From Brevibacterium sp. UCMA 11754 (GTDB taxonomy: Bacteria > Actinomycetota > Actinomycetes > Actinomycetales > Brevibacteriaceae): a stretch of DNA of 64,000 bases. The translations under genes and the position numbers were made by a program. This document shows, in pieces, positions 51,738 to 60,664 of the stretch. The stretch spans positions 62,001 through 126,000 of the forward strand of contig NZ_JACBOT010000029.1 in the NCBI RefSeq assembly GCF_021532275.1. The letters are read 5' to 3'. A model generated the notes under the pieces. That model was not told the origin of the DNA and ran no database searches. It saw only the letters and a list, made by a program, of their open reading frames with translations. Within the stretch, counting starts at the first letter, position 1. Each line of letters begins with the position of its first letter.

Positions 51738-52907
51738 TCAACCCCAGAGTTTGCAGTCGGTATGAACTTGGTCCTCGACTCCTGAGATCCAGTCCTCGGC
51801 GAAGACGACATGCCTGACTGCTCGACGTGAACCGTAGGCGTAGACGACGTGGATGAGTCCATCGGAGTCGACGATTCCGTGCGGATACTCCTGCCGGCGA
51901 TTGCTGCGCAGATTGCCTGAGCCTGTGAATCCGTCGCCGGGCTCGATGACCCGGCGCACCGGCCAGGTGCGGCCTTCGTCGTTGGAGACGGCGATGACCA
52001 TTCTCATCCGCTCATAGGGCCACACCACCTCGGCGGGCTCGTGAGTGACCTGGTGCTCGTTCGAGACCAGAGCCAACATTCCGGAAGGCAGAAGAAATGC
52101 GCTGAGACCGGCGTTGTTATTCGGCACATCGGTTGCCTCTGGAACGGTCCAGGTATCGCCTCCGTCTTCGGATCTGCTGATGTAGGCCCAGTCGGCGAAG
52201 CGCGAGCGGAACAGACACACAAGGCGCCCGGGCTCAAGCTCGACGACATTGGGATGGACCCTGCCGCTCGCGTCAGGAAATTCGATCTGGTGCCAGGCAC
52301 CGCCCTCGTCCTCGGAGATCTGAAGCACCGGCTGGTCCGAACCGTTCTTCGAATCGTCGTCGAAGCACAGCCATTGGGGATGAACCCATCTGCCGTCGCT
52401 GAGGACTTGGATCGGCTGGCGGCAGAACGTTCCCTCCTGGTCGAACAGCGTCTGCGGCTGAGACCAGTTCTTGCCACCATCGGCGGAGCGAATCGCATTC
52501 ACCACCGAGGTGTGCTGCAGGTTGAAGGTCTCCGGCACACCTGACTGCCGCGACAGCTGAGAGGTGTAGACAAGCCAGATCTGACCGTCGGGGGCCTCGA
52601 ACAGACCGGGATTCTGGTCTGATCGGATCTCGTCGTGCGTGACAGCCGCAGAAGCAGACCAGGTGGCAGTGTTCGAGTCGAATCGGGAAACGAGCACGTC
52701 GATGTCCTTGTTGCCCTCATCGCTGCCGCCGAACCAGGCTGCGAGCAGGGTTCCGTCACGCAGCGCCAGAATCGACGGAGCGTGGTTGGAACGGCGATCG
52801 GTCGGGATGACTGCCGCGGCATTGCCCGAATCGTCGAAGTATCGGAGCCTGCCGTCGGCGGGCGGCTTGGATACGTGTTCAAGCCTCTCGTTCGCGAGCA
52901 GATTCAT
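51738..52907 (-). CDS. sialidase-fold (BNR repeat) protein without signal peptide
   Basis: 389 residues. Four Asp-box motifs mark the six-bladed propeller: SADGGKNW, SEDEGGAW, SEDGGDTW and SNDEGRTW, spaced along residues about 140-320. The N-terminal Arg motif of true sialidases (F/Y-R-I-P) is represented by SNHAPSIL, so the first catalytic Arg seems absent; a Tyr/Glu-rich region near the C-terminus is kept. There is no signal peptide or anchor, so it is cytoplasmic and cannot act on polymers outside. It follows the second Nramp-like gene, 50 bp downstream, in one operon. A role as glycosidase on an imported small sugar or as a non-hydrolytic member is possible. Confidence 0.75.
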   Translation of the reverse strand: MNLLANERLEHVSKPPADGRLRYFDDSGNAAAVIPTDRRSNHAPSILALRDGTLLAAWFGGSDEGNKDIDVLVSRFDSNTATWSASAAVTHDEIRSDQNPGLFEAPDGQIWLVYTSQLSRQSGVPETFNLQHTSVVNAIRSADGGKNWSQPQTLFDQEGTFCRQPIQVLSDGRWVHPQWLCFDDDSKNGSDQPVLQISEDEGGAWHQIEFPDASGRVHPNVVELEPGRLVCLFRSRFADWAYISRSEDGGDTWTVPEATDVPNNNAGLSAFLLPSGMLALVSNEHQVTHEPAEVVWPYERMRMVIAVSNDEGRTWPVRRVIEPGDGFTGSGNLRSNRRQEYPHGIVDSDGLIHVVYAYGSRRAVRHVVFAEDWISGVEDQVHTDCKLWG

Positions 52908-52956
52908 GCGTGACTCCTTTGCTGTGTGGTCCGGTCAGTGTCGCATCCGGTGCAGA

Positions 52957-54330
52957 TCATCCGAAGGCGGTTTCAAACATCGACGGAATCTGCATCGCAA
53001 TCTGAAATCCGATGATGATCGCAATGACACCGAGAAGAGCCAGCAGCGCCGTCTGCCACTTCGGGTTCACCGCGTAGCTGTGCATGTGCTTCTTCCGCGA
53101 TGTCAGGAGCAGAATGCAGACGACGATGATCGGCAAGCTGAGCACGGTCGAGATCGCGGTGCCGACGATGTTGAGTGAGATCAGATCCGGTGCGCCCGGT
53201 ATGGTCGAGGCCAAGGGAACGATGATGAAGACGATCGCCTGAATCCAACGGAACGCAGGGTTCTCCTCATCTCGGCCGAGGAACTTCCGCATCGAGGGCA
53301 CCGAATGGTTGATGCCGTTGATCGCAAGCTGCGCGAACCCACGAGACTGCGGTGGGAAGCTCGTCATCGCGGCGAAGAAGATGCACATCCACAGCAGGAA
53401 GGGACCCGCCGGCCCCACCGCGACGGAGAGCATGTGCGAGAGATCGAACTCATCAGCGATCGAGAATCCTGGATGTGCGGCGCTGAACTCGGCGGCGACG
53501 ATCCAGAACAGAAGGTTGATGACGAGCAGAGGTGCCATTCCGGCGATGAGGTCGAACTGCTGAAGGCGACGATATTTCGGTCCGACCCAGCCTTTGTCCC
53601 GCATGAAGCCGGAATACAGCAGGTTCGGCATGTTGCCGGCAATCGTGCCGATGGTTGCCGAAGCGATGACGATGGGAGCGAAGGCGGAGGTGTTCTGCTC
53701 CTCAGGGATCTCGAATGCGAGTCCCTGGACGAAGCCCCCGATGTCGAAGGTGCCGATCTTGATCAGCGCATAGACGAACGCAACGATCATAGCGACCGAG
53801 GCGAAGCGCGCGAAGTACTCGAGGACGACGAACTGCTTACGCAGCATCACCAGCGACAAGGTCAGCACTACGATGATGATCGCGCAGAAGAAGCGGCCCC
53901 AGCCACCGCCCCATTGACCACCGGTGAGCTCATGCAGTCCGGTGGACGCCGCGAGAACGAAGGTCGCCTGGGTGATGAAGCCGGCAACGATGACGACAGC
54001 GGCCATGATCCCAGGAAGCACTGGGGCCAGTCGTGCGAACCCGTCGAGGATCTGCGTGTCTCCGTGCCGATTCATCAGCGTGTACTTGGCGATGGAGGAG
54101 ATGATGAAGGTGCGAGCGATCAAGGACAGCACCAGAGTCCACAACAGCGCATATCCGTACGATGCACCTGAGACCGAGGAGCTGACGAGGTCACCTGTGC
54201 CGAGGAAGGACATTGCCAGCACGAGGCCAGGCCCCACCGACGTGACGAGCCCGAGGCCGCGGGGCAGAGGAAGCTGACTCGGCTTCGGAGAGCCGGAACT
54301 GCCGTTCATGCTATGGACGTCCGTGGCCAT
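52957..54330 (-). CDS. second Nramp-fold transporter lacking the canonical metal-binding motifs
   Basis: 457 residues from the ATG at 54330 (GGAG eight bases upstream); a GTG at 54339 and an ATG at 54309 are alternatives. Eleven or so transmembrane segments of the Nramp type begin with SVGPGLVLAMSFLGTGDLVS; the DPGN of metal carriers is replaced by GTGD, and helix 6 reads GNMPNLLYSGF, with Asn in place of the His of MPH. About 25% similar by eye to the 43925 protein, so not a recent duplicate. In an operon with the sialidase-fold gene and preceded by the TTGCGC-type operator, so it likely imports an organic compound used by this cluster (inference). Confidence 0.78.
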   Translation of the reverse strand: MATDVHSMNGSSGSPKPSQLPLPRGLGLVTSVGPGLVLAMSFLGTGDLVSSSVSGASYGYALLWTLVLSLIARTFIISSIAKYTLMNRHGDTQILDGFARLAPVLPGIMAAVVIVAGFITQATFVLAASTGLHELTGGQWGGGWGRFFCAIIIVVLTLSLVMLRKQFVVLEYFARFASVAMIVAFVYALIKIGTFDIGGFVQGLAFEIPEEQNTSAFAPIVIASATIGTIAGNMPNLLYSGFMRDKGWVGPKYRRLQQFDLIAGMAPLLVINLLFWIVAAEFSAAHPGFSIADEFDLSHMLSVAVGPAGPFLLWMCIFFAAMTSFPPQSRGFAQLAINGINHSVPSMRKFLGRDEENPAFRWIQAIVFIIVPLASTIPGAPDLISLNIVGTAISTVLSLPIIVVCILLLTSRKKHMHSYAVNPKWQTALLALLGVIAIIIGFQIAMQIPSMFETAFG

Positions 54331-54423
54331 GGCGTGCACTCCAGTGTGTAGACGATTGTATGGCTGGTGACCGCGGTCTCAGGATCGCTGACACAGCGTA
54401 GCGATGCAGCAAACAATCTGCGC

Positions 54424-54465
54424 GGTCTACGTAGAGAGTAGACCATAGTTGCGTGTTTCGCGCAA
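54424..54465 (-). promoter_or_regulatory. putative operators between the second Nramp-like gene and TSUP gene
   Basis: TTGCGT-GTTTC-GCGCAA at 54449-54465 matches the motif at 48401 in 5-base spacing, with one changed base. Next to it GGTCTAC-GTAGAGA-GTAGACC (54424-54444) is an independent perfect 7-bp inverted repeat. A TTGCGC half site lies at 54499-54504. The region serves two divergent transcription units. Confidence 0.6.
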
Positions 54466-54611
54466 CAATTAGTCCAGATGCCGGACGTTTGGCTCATTTT
54501 GCGCACAGTGGTGGAAGACTGTTGGCTTGATAAGAGCTCGAGGTTGATTCCGCAGTTGAGTTCGCGGCGTTCCCCCGTCTCGACGACGCAATGCGAAGGA
54601 GCAGAGTCCCG

Positions 54612-55343
54612 ATGGAGTTGATCCACTACCTCATCATCGGCGCAGTGGTGCTGGGGTCTTCCTGCGTGCAGGGTTCCGTCGGGTTCGGGCTGGGAATGAT
54701 TACGGCCCCGGTGCTCGTACTGCTCAAACCGAACCTGCTTCCTGCCGCACTGCTTCTGCTCGCCACTCTCACTTCGTTCACCGCCTTCATCCGCGAACGT
54801 GCCGACGTCGACTGGAAGCTCGTCGGCTGGGGCGCGCTTGGCCGATTGCCGGGAATCGTCATCGGCACGACTGCAGTGGTGCTGCTGCCAGATCAAGGAC
54901 TGTCCCTGCTCCTAGCGGTCACAGTCCTGGCCGGAGTCGGTTTCAGCCTGGTGGGCTGGTCGCCGGCTGCCAGCAGCCGCAACATGTTCTTCGCCAGCAG
55001 CGTCTCTGGCATCTTCGGCACGTCGACAAGCATCGGCGGCCCGCCCATCGCCCTGGTCCTGCGCTCTCTGGATCCTTCATCGATGCGGTCCACTATGAGC
55101 GCCTACTTCACCATCGGCAGCATCCTGTCCCTGACCGGTCTGACGATCGGAGGCGAGGTCCGAAGTGAACACCTGATCGCGGCGGCCACTCTGCTGCCAT
55201 TCATGCTTGCAGGATTGTGGCTGTCGAACCTGGTGATCCGACGAGCGAACAAGACAGTTCTCTATCGTGTGGCCGTCGGCGCATCGATCCTTGGGGCGAT
55301 CCTGGTCATCGGCGAGGTTGCGGCTTCCCTGCTCAGACCTTGA
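54612..55343 (+). CDS. TSUP (TauE/SafE) family membrane transporter
   Basis: 243 residues from the ATG at 54612, with AAGGAG nine bases upstream; the ATG at 54591 overlaps that site. Seven to eight hydrophobic segments, GSVGFGLGMITAPVL near residue 22 and the second-half motif TSIGGPPIALVL near 145 match the family. Related in plan to the TSUP protein at 1961. Substrate probably a small anion; it may export a by-product such as sulfite or an organic acid. Convergent with the DUF1345 gene, with an 11-bp overlap of the 3' ends. Confidence 0.85.
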   Translation: MELIHYLIIGAVVLGSSCVQGSVGFGLGMITAPVLVLLKPNLLPAALLLLATLTSFTAFIRERADVDWKLVGWGALGRLPGIVIGTTAVVLLPDQGLSLLLAVTVLAGVGFSLVGWSPAASSRNMFFASSVSGIFGTSTSIGGPPIALVLRSLDPSSMRSTMSAYFTIGSILSLTGLTIGGEVRSEHLIAAATLLPFMLAGLWLSNLVIRRANKTVLYRVAVGASILGAILVIGEVAASLLRP

Positions 55344-56073
55344 GGTACGACAGAAACATCGACACCAATGTCGCAACGACGACCGAGTTGAAGCCGAAGG
55401 CGACGATGACGTTCGAGCGGACCAGTCTCCATCCTGCGCGAGTCACGGCCCGGCCCGGCAGAGCTGCCGTCATCGTCGAGGACAGCACCGCGAACGTGAG
55501 GTAGTCACTGAAGACTCTCTCCTCTGGCATGTCGAATTCGAGTTGTCTGGCACCGGGACTTCCACCGCCGCCGAAGTCGAGCCGCATGAATTCGAGAGCG
55601 AACGAATACACCATGACCGACCACGAGGCGACGACATTTGCCAGGCCGAGGGTGACTGCGAGGCCGATGTTGGTTTCGGACCCCATGGTGACGAGGTAGA
55701 CGTTGAGGATGATCGCGACATACGCAGCGATGGCAGCCCACGACACTGCCCCTCCCATGCTGAAATATCGTGCCCAGAATGTTCGCCTTCGCGCGAGCGC
55801 CCATCGAGAGTGGACCATCAGTTCGGTCTCGCTCAATTCGTTCAGCCCGGCGTGGGTCCACAGGAGGTAGACGAGGGCGAACACCGGCCAGGCCACGAGG
55901 AAGAGCGCGATGAGCTTCGCGAAGAGCTCACCCAGCTGCGAGGACTCAGGTCCGAGTGGGCTGAAGCCGAACCCCAAGACCAGAACAAGTCCGACGATGA
56001 GTGCCGGCACCATGGCCACGTTCGCGCGCGTGTCGTCGGAGATCGTGATGACTTGACTGTGCGTGGGCCTCAT
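55333..56073 (-). CDS. DUF1345 family membrane protein
   Basis: 246 residues with six to seven hydrophobic segments. The C-terminal half has the family pattern ERVFSDYLTFAVLSSTMTAA followed by TRAGWRLVRSNVIVAFGFNSVVVATLV (read in two parts). Function of DUF1345 is unknown. It is downstream of the amidase operon in the same direction with a 101-bp gap, so it may be its last gene or independent. Confidence 0.75.
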   Translation of the reverse strand: MRPTHSQVITISDDTRANVAMVPALIVGLVLVLGFGFSPLGPESSQLGELFAKLIALFLVAWPVFALVYLLWTHAGLNELSETELMVHSRWALARRRTFWARYFSMGGAVSWAAIAAYVAIILNVYLVTMGSETNIGLAVTLGLANVVASWSVMVYSFALEFMRLDFGGGGSPGARQLEFDMPEERVFSDYLTFAVLSSTMTAALPGRAVTRAGWRLVRSNVIVAFGFNSVVVATLVSMFLSYLKV

Positions 56074-56174
56074 GACAGGACGGTTCCGCTTCGGTTGTGG
56101 CTGATGAGCTCGATTTCAGCTTAGCCCAAGGAGTGGTCCGAGCATCCGGCTTCCTTGCCCAATCCGTCTTCGGC

Positions 56175-57452
56175 TCAGAGCATGGAGACAAACGCGAGGA
56201 GCTTCTCGTCGCTGTGCGGAGAGCCGACGATCTGCACCGACTCGGGTCTCGCGGGCCTTGTCGACGCAGTTTCGTCTCCTCCCACGACCACCCCGATCGG
56301 CACCGTCACTGCCGGCCACCCGAGAACGTTGAACGGCAGCGAGTAGCGCATGAATTTCGCGGCCGAGTCTGATCCGAGTTCATCCCACGCGATCACGTCA
56401 CCGTCCATGGCCGGTGTGATGATGAAGTCAACGTCGTCGAAGAACGATTCGGCGGAGGCACGCAGCTCTTCGAGCGCGGCAACATTGGACTGGTATTCAG
56501 CCTCGGTGATGTTCTGCCCCGACAAGATCTTCGCCCAGACCCCCGGCTGGTACTGCTCTCCCTGGTCACCCAGGAACTGCTTGTGCAGAACATAGGCTTC
56601 ATAGCGGCGCACAATGTCGTAGTAGTCGATTCCTCGCTCAATGAGCTCCGTCAAGTGTTCAGTATTCTCTGAGGTGATTGAGGCGATCGCTGAATCACCG
56701 AGGTGCTTGTCGACCCACGTCAGCACTTCTGCCGATGACTCGTCGGTGGGGTTGAGCAGGCTCAGATCGACGGTCGGCAACTTCGCCGGTGAGGAATCTG
56801 CTGGGGTTGAGCCAGACCTGTTCCCACACATCACTCTGAATGCGGCGGTGAGCAGCCGCAGATCGCGTGCGAACAGGCCCACAGTGTCGAAGGACGGCGA
56901 CAGAGGGAACACTCCCTCGACCGGAACCATGCCGAAGGTCGGCTTGAACCCGATGACGCCCTGGCAAGCGGCCGGAACTCTCACGGAACCCGCAGTATCC
57001 GTCCCCAGTGCCAGCGGCACCACCCCGGCAGCGACAAGGGCTGCCGAACCCGAGCTCGACCCGCCAGTGCACAGCGTGGGGTCGATCGGGTTGATGACTC
57101 GCCCGAAGGCGCTTTCATCGCCGAGGATGCCGTAGGAGTACTCCTGGCAGTTCGTCTTCACCACCGGCAGCGCGCCCGCCTTCTCTAGGAGGCTCACGAC
57201 GGGGGCGCTCGTGCTGGGGTCAGGTCCGCTGCTGACGTTCGACCCCATTGTCGTGGGGATGCCCGCCACATCGATGACGTCTTTGATGGCGACGGGAACA
57301 CCATCGAGAAGACGATTCGGCTCACCGACTGCGGCGCGCTCCGCAGACTTCCGCTCAAGGGCACGTGCGCGCCCCCGCATCACCGAGGTGACCGCATTGA
57401 GTTCTCGCCCGATTCCTTCGACTGCGGCCAGTGTCTGTTCGAGGCTCTGCAT
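56175..57452 (-). CDS. amidase signature family hydrolase (first of two)
   Basis: 425 residues from the ATG at 57452 (GGAG upstream at nine bases). The Ser-cisSer-Lys triad is complete: Lys in GVPVAIKDVIDVAG near residue 55, cis-Ser in CTGGSSSGSAALVAAG near 130 and nucleophile Ser in LGTDTAGSVRVPA near 154. It hydrolyses amides or ureide-like carbamoyl compounds (allophanate hydrolase and Atz-type proteins belong here). It is about 40-60 residues shorter than the second amidase, mainly at the N-terminus. The gap to the upstream amidase gene is 91 bp. Confidence 0.88.
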   Translation of the reverse strand: MQSLEQTLAAVEGIGRELNAVTSVMRGRARALERKSAERAAVGEPNRLLDGVPVAIKDVIDVAGIPTTMGSNVSSGPDPSTSAPVVSLLEKAGALPVVKTNCQEYSYGILGDESAFGRVINPIDPTLCTGGSSSGSAALVAAGVVPLALGTDTAGSVRVPAACQGVIGFKPTFGMVPVEGVFPLSPSFDTVGLFARDLRLLTAAFRVMCGNRSGSTPADSSPAKLPTVDLSLLNPTDESSAEVLTWVDKHLGDSAIASITSENTEHLTELIERGIDYYDIVRRYEAYVLHKQFLGDQGEQYQPGVWAKILSGQNITEAEYQSNVAALEELRASAESFFDDVDFIITPAMDGDVIAWDELGSDSAAKFMRYSLPFNVLGWPAVTVPIGVVVGGDETASTRPARPESVQIVGSPHSDEKLLAFVSML

Positions 57453-57543
57453 TGAACCCTGCTCCCCTAGTGTTCCGTTGGATTCGCCCACGATCCTCAT
57501 CGTGCCAGAAGGCTGAATTCCGTATCGGACGACATGCCAGCAC

Positions 57544-59088
57544 TCACCCCGGCGCGAGCCCCGTCCACGGCACCAATTGCTCGACCGCGGCCGCAACGTC
57601 GAACGCGGCGCGGTCGTCGAAGGCGTGGGCGATGACCTGCAGGCCTGTTGGGATCCCGCAGTCAGCCATGCCGCTGGGCACGTTGACGATCGGCACCCGG
57701 TTGCAGATATTGAACGGCATCGTCATGTGCGCCTGCCAATAGTGCTCGAGCCGCACTCCCTCACTGCCGACACCCCCAGCGCCGACGCCGGTGCCGACGC
57801 CAGTGCCCTGAACACCCCCGGAGGACTCACGCCCGATACCCGACGAGTCGACCGTGATCCCGTCCAAGTAGCTCGAATCGGCCTCTAGACCTGCCACCGC
57901 CGAGGTGGGAGCCAGGAGGACATCGAATCCCTCAATTGCGGTCGCGAGTTCCGCCTGAATCTGTGCCTCCGCGGCCAGCCCCTCGTAGAAGGTATGACGG
58001 CTGGCGACCGCCTCGGCGTCGGCCATGAACTGCAGCGTGTAATCGGCGAGAGTATCCTCATGCCCGCGGGTCGAAGTCCGCATCGCAGGCGCGAGGAGAT
58101 GGCCGAAGTGAGTGAAGGCGGTTTCGAAGATCCGCTCCGCCGTCCACGGCAACTCGATCTCCTCGACGATGGCACCCGCAGCTTCCAGCGCCGAGGCGAC
58201 TGCACTGGTATTGGTAATGATGTCCTCACCGACGGGGAAGTCGCCCAATCGCAGGCACATTGCGATCCGTGTTCCCTTCAATCCGTCGACCACCTCGGCG
58301 GAAGAGGCGTCGAAGCCGTCGAGGAATCCAGACGATTCGATCGTTGCGTGATCACTGGGATCGACACCGACCATCACACGGGCCAGCAGGGCGGTGTCGG
58401 CGACGGTGCGCGCCATCGGCCCGTCCCCGCGGTACCAGTCCGCGGCCAATGGCTGCAGGCCGGGGATCCGGCCGTAGGGTGCCTTGAACCCGACCGTGCC
58501 GGTGAATGCGGCGGGCAGCCTCGTCGATCCGGCGATGTCCGATGCCGTCGCCATGGGACCGTATCCCGCTGCCAGGGCGGCACCGGAACCGCCCGATGAC
58601 CCTCCGGGTGAGAGTTCGGGGTTCCACGGGTTGCGGGTCACGCCCCACATCGGCGAATGGGTGATCGTCGCACAGCTGAGTTCCGGAGACGTCGCCCTGG
58701 CATGCACGAACCCCCCGGCCAGACGGATGCGGCGGATGATCGCAGCCTCGGCGGCGGCCACCGTATCTCGTTCGTGCATGAGGCCCTGGGTGAGTGTGCG
58801 GTTGGTGATCGCGTGCTTTTCCTTGGCGATCACAGGCAAGCCGAGCAGGGGCTGGGAATCGGCCGCCTCGGTGAGGTTATCGGGTGTCGCTGATGCGTAG
58901 AACGCCTCCGCCTCCCGCGCCGAGGTGACCGCCTCCTCCACGACCTCCGTGACCGCATTGATGCGATCGTCTTCGGTGGTGATGCGTCCGATCTGCGCGC
59001 TGAGGTACTCGACCGGGGAGAGTTCCTTCGACCGGAACATCGCGAGCGCTTCAGTCGCGGACAGCGCCCACGTTTCGCTGCCGCTCAT
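57544..59088 (-). CDS. amidase signature family hydrolase (second of two)
   Basis: 514 residues. Triad: Lys in LPVIAKEKHAI near residue 89, cis-Ser in SPGGSSGGSGAALAAG near 165, nucleophile Ser in SDIAGSTRLPA near 190. The start overlaps the M20 gene stop (ATGA). A glycine-rich insertion near residue 425, roughly GGVQGTGVGTGVG and on, is unlike the rest of the protein and looks like an expanded simple repeat in a surface loop. Together with the M20 hydrolase and permease it suggests a stepwise breakdown of an imported amide or ureide. Confidence 0.88.
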   Translation of the reverse strand: MSGSETWALSATEALAMFRSKELSPVEYLSAQIGRITTEDDRINAVTEVVEEAVTSAREAEAFYASATPDNLTEAADSQPLLGLPVIAKEKHAITNRTLTQGLMHERDTVAAAEAAIIRRIRLAGGFVHARATSPELSCATITHSPMWGVTRNPWNPELSPGGSSGGSGAALAAGYGPMATASDIAGSTRLPAAFTGTVGFKAPYGRIPGLQPLAADWYRGDGPMARTVADTALLARVMVGVDPSDHATIESSGFLDGFDASSAEVVDGLKGTRIAMCLRLGDFPVGEDIITNTSAVASALEAAGAIVEEIELPWTAERIFETAFTHFGHLLAPAMRTSTRGHEDTLADYTLQFMADAEAVASRHTFYEGLAAEAQIQAELATAIEGFDVLLAPTSAVAGLEADSSYLDGITVDSSGIGRESSGGVQGTGVGTGVGAGGVGSEGVRLEHYWQAHMTMPFNICNRVPIVNVPSGMADCGIPTGLQVIAHAFDDRAAFDVAAAVEQLVPWTGLAPG

Positions 59089-60497
59089 GCCCGGGCCTCG
59101 GCGACGGACTTACCGACCCACACATCGCCTTCGCGTTCCTCACTGAGTTCACCGTTGACCAACTCCGTGGCGACCGAAGTCAGTACCCCGAGACCGCGGA
59201 TCATGTCCTCGTCGGTGGTGAACTCGCGTTCGCAGTGGGAGACGCCGTCGACGCTGGGCACGAACATCATCACGGCGGGTACCCGGTGGTTCATGGCCAC
59301 GGAATCGTGTCCGGCCATGGTCTCGAGGCGCCGGATCGACAGCCCCTCATTGGCCACGGCCTTCTCGGCCAGCTCGACACCGGTCTCCGGGAAGTAGAGC
59401 TTGCCGCGGACATCGAAATCCTCAACCTTGATGGTGATGTCGTGTTCCAAGGCGATGTTCGCGATCTGCTGGTGCAGGGAGTCCCGGGCAGCCTTGACGA
59501 TGTCCGGGTCGGAGGAACGGAGGTCGGCGACCATGTGCACTCGGCGGGGTACGACGATGGGTGAGTTGGGTTCGACGACATGCTGGCCGACCGAGGACAC
59601 GAGCGCCTCGTCGGCGAACTCGTTGACCACCTCGGCGACGGCCAGGACGATCTTGGAACCTGCGACGAGCGCATCGTGGCGATCGGCCATGGCGGTGGCG
59701 CCGGTATGGGACTGTTCGCCGAGGACGTCGATGTCGAGCTTCTGCGTGTACCAGCTGGATTCGACGACGCCGATGTCTGTGGCCTCGCGCTCCAAGATGC
59801 GGCCCTGTTCGATGTGGATCTCTGCGTAGGAGATCGCCTCGGGCGGGGTGTCGGTGCCGTCGTAGCCGATGGCGGCGAGCGCCTCGGCGACGGAAGTGCC
59901 CTGGAGATCCTCCACGGCGAGCATCTCTCTAAGGTCGAAGAGTCCGGCGTAGACGGAACTGCCCATGATGGATGGGGCGAAGCGTCCGCCCTCCTCGTTG
60001 AACCAATTGACGACAGCGATGTTGAACCGAGGCTTCTGCCCGGACTCGGCGACGTTCTCCTTGACCCGCAGAGCTGCGAAAAGGGCAGCGATGACTCCGT
60101 AGGCACCGTCGAAGCGACCGCCAAGGGGCTGGGAGTCCAGGTGTGAGCCGATGAGGATGTAGGGGGCTTCGGGGACGAGTTCGAGGCAGGCGAACATGTT
60201 GCCGATCGCATCCACGCGGATCTCGAAGCCGTTGCCTTCGGCCCAGCCATGCATCCAGTCACGCGTCTGCTTGTCCTCCACCGTCAGCGCCTGCCGGTCG
60301 ACGCCGTCGTTGTCGGTTGCGCCGATTGCGGCGACCTGATGGAAGTCGGTGAGGAAGGCGGCATCGGACGAAGAAGCCGGGGTCGAGTCCGGGGTCGAGT
60401 CGCTTGCTGTCGTGGATACGTCGCTCGTGGCCGAGGGGGAGGGGGAACGGTCGGAGGCGTCACGCACTGTCGAGGGGCGAGAGGATGGTTCTGTCAT
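59085..60497 (-). CDS. M20-family N-carbamoyl-amino-acid hydrolase / ureidopropionase type
   Basis: 470 residues. After a Ser/Thr/Asp/Pro-rich N-terminal tail of about 45 residues (no structured motif; a later start without that tail has no ATG) come the dimetal motifs: LIGSHLDSQPLGGRFDGAYGV near residue 118 (in two parts), FNEEGGRF near 165 with the catalytic Glu pair, AEIHIEQGRILE near 225 and AGHDSVAMNHRVPAVMMFVPS near 410. Hydrolyses N-carbamoyl amino acids, beta-ureidopropionate or allantoate to amino compound, CO2 and ammonia. Overlaps the second amidase by four bases. An M20 paralogue stands in the hut cluster at 15725. Confidence 0.87.
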   Translation of the reverse strand: MTEPSSRPSTVRDASDRSPSPSATSDVSTTASDSTPDSTPASSSDAAFLTDFHQVAAIGATDNDGVDRQALTVEDKQTRDWMHGWAEGNGFEIRVDAIGNMFACLELVPEAPYILIGSHLDSQPLGGRFDGAYGVIAALFAALRVKENVAESGQKPRFNIAVVNWFNEEGGRFAPSIMGSSVYAGLFDLREMLAVEDLQGTSVAEALAAIGYDGTDTPPEAISYAEIHIEQGRILEREATDIGVVESSWYTQKLDIDVLGEQSHTGATAMADRHDALVAGSKIVLAVAEVVNEFADEALVSSVGQHVVEPNSPIVVPRRVHMVADLRSSDPDIVKAARDSLHQQIANIALEHDITIKVEDFDVRGKLYFPETGVELAEKAVANEGLSIRRLETMAGHDSVAMNHRVPAVMMFVPSVDGVSHCEREFTTDEDMIRGLGVLTSVATELVNGELSEEREGDVWVGKSVAEARA

Positions 60498-60545
60498 GGT
60501 GCTTCTCTTTCACTGGTACTCAGAAGTGGATGGTGAAGCGGCGCC

Positions 60546-60625
60546 GATCACCTTTGGTGCAGGCGATGATCACCTTTGGTGCAGGAAGGCAGTTTGCAGA
60601 CTGGCCCCCTGCACCAAAGGTGATC
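60546..60625 (-). repeat. two direct and one inverted copy of an 18-base repeat
   Basis: GATCACCTTTGGTGCAGG occurs at 60546-60563 and 60568-60585; its exact reverse complement stands at 60608-60625. Either direct copy can pair with the inverted one to form an 18-bp stem, so two alternative hairpins are possible between the MHS permease gene and the M20 gene. It may be a terminator/attenuator in the operon. Confidence 0.7.
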
Positions 60626-60664
60626 GAGGTCCGCGGAAACGTAGGGCTCGTGAGCATCTGTCGC

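Noticed and set aside
43925-54330. Calling the two Nramp-like proteins manganese or iron transporters
   Set aside because: The metal-coordinating DPGN and helix-6 His/Met positions are not present in either protein.
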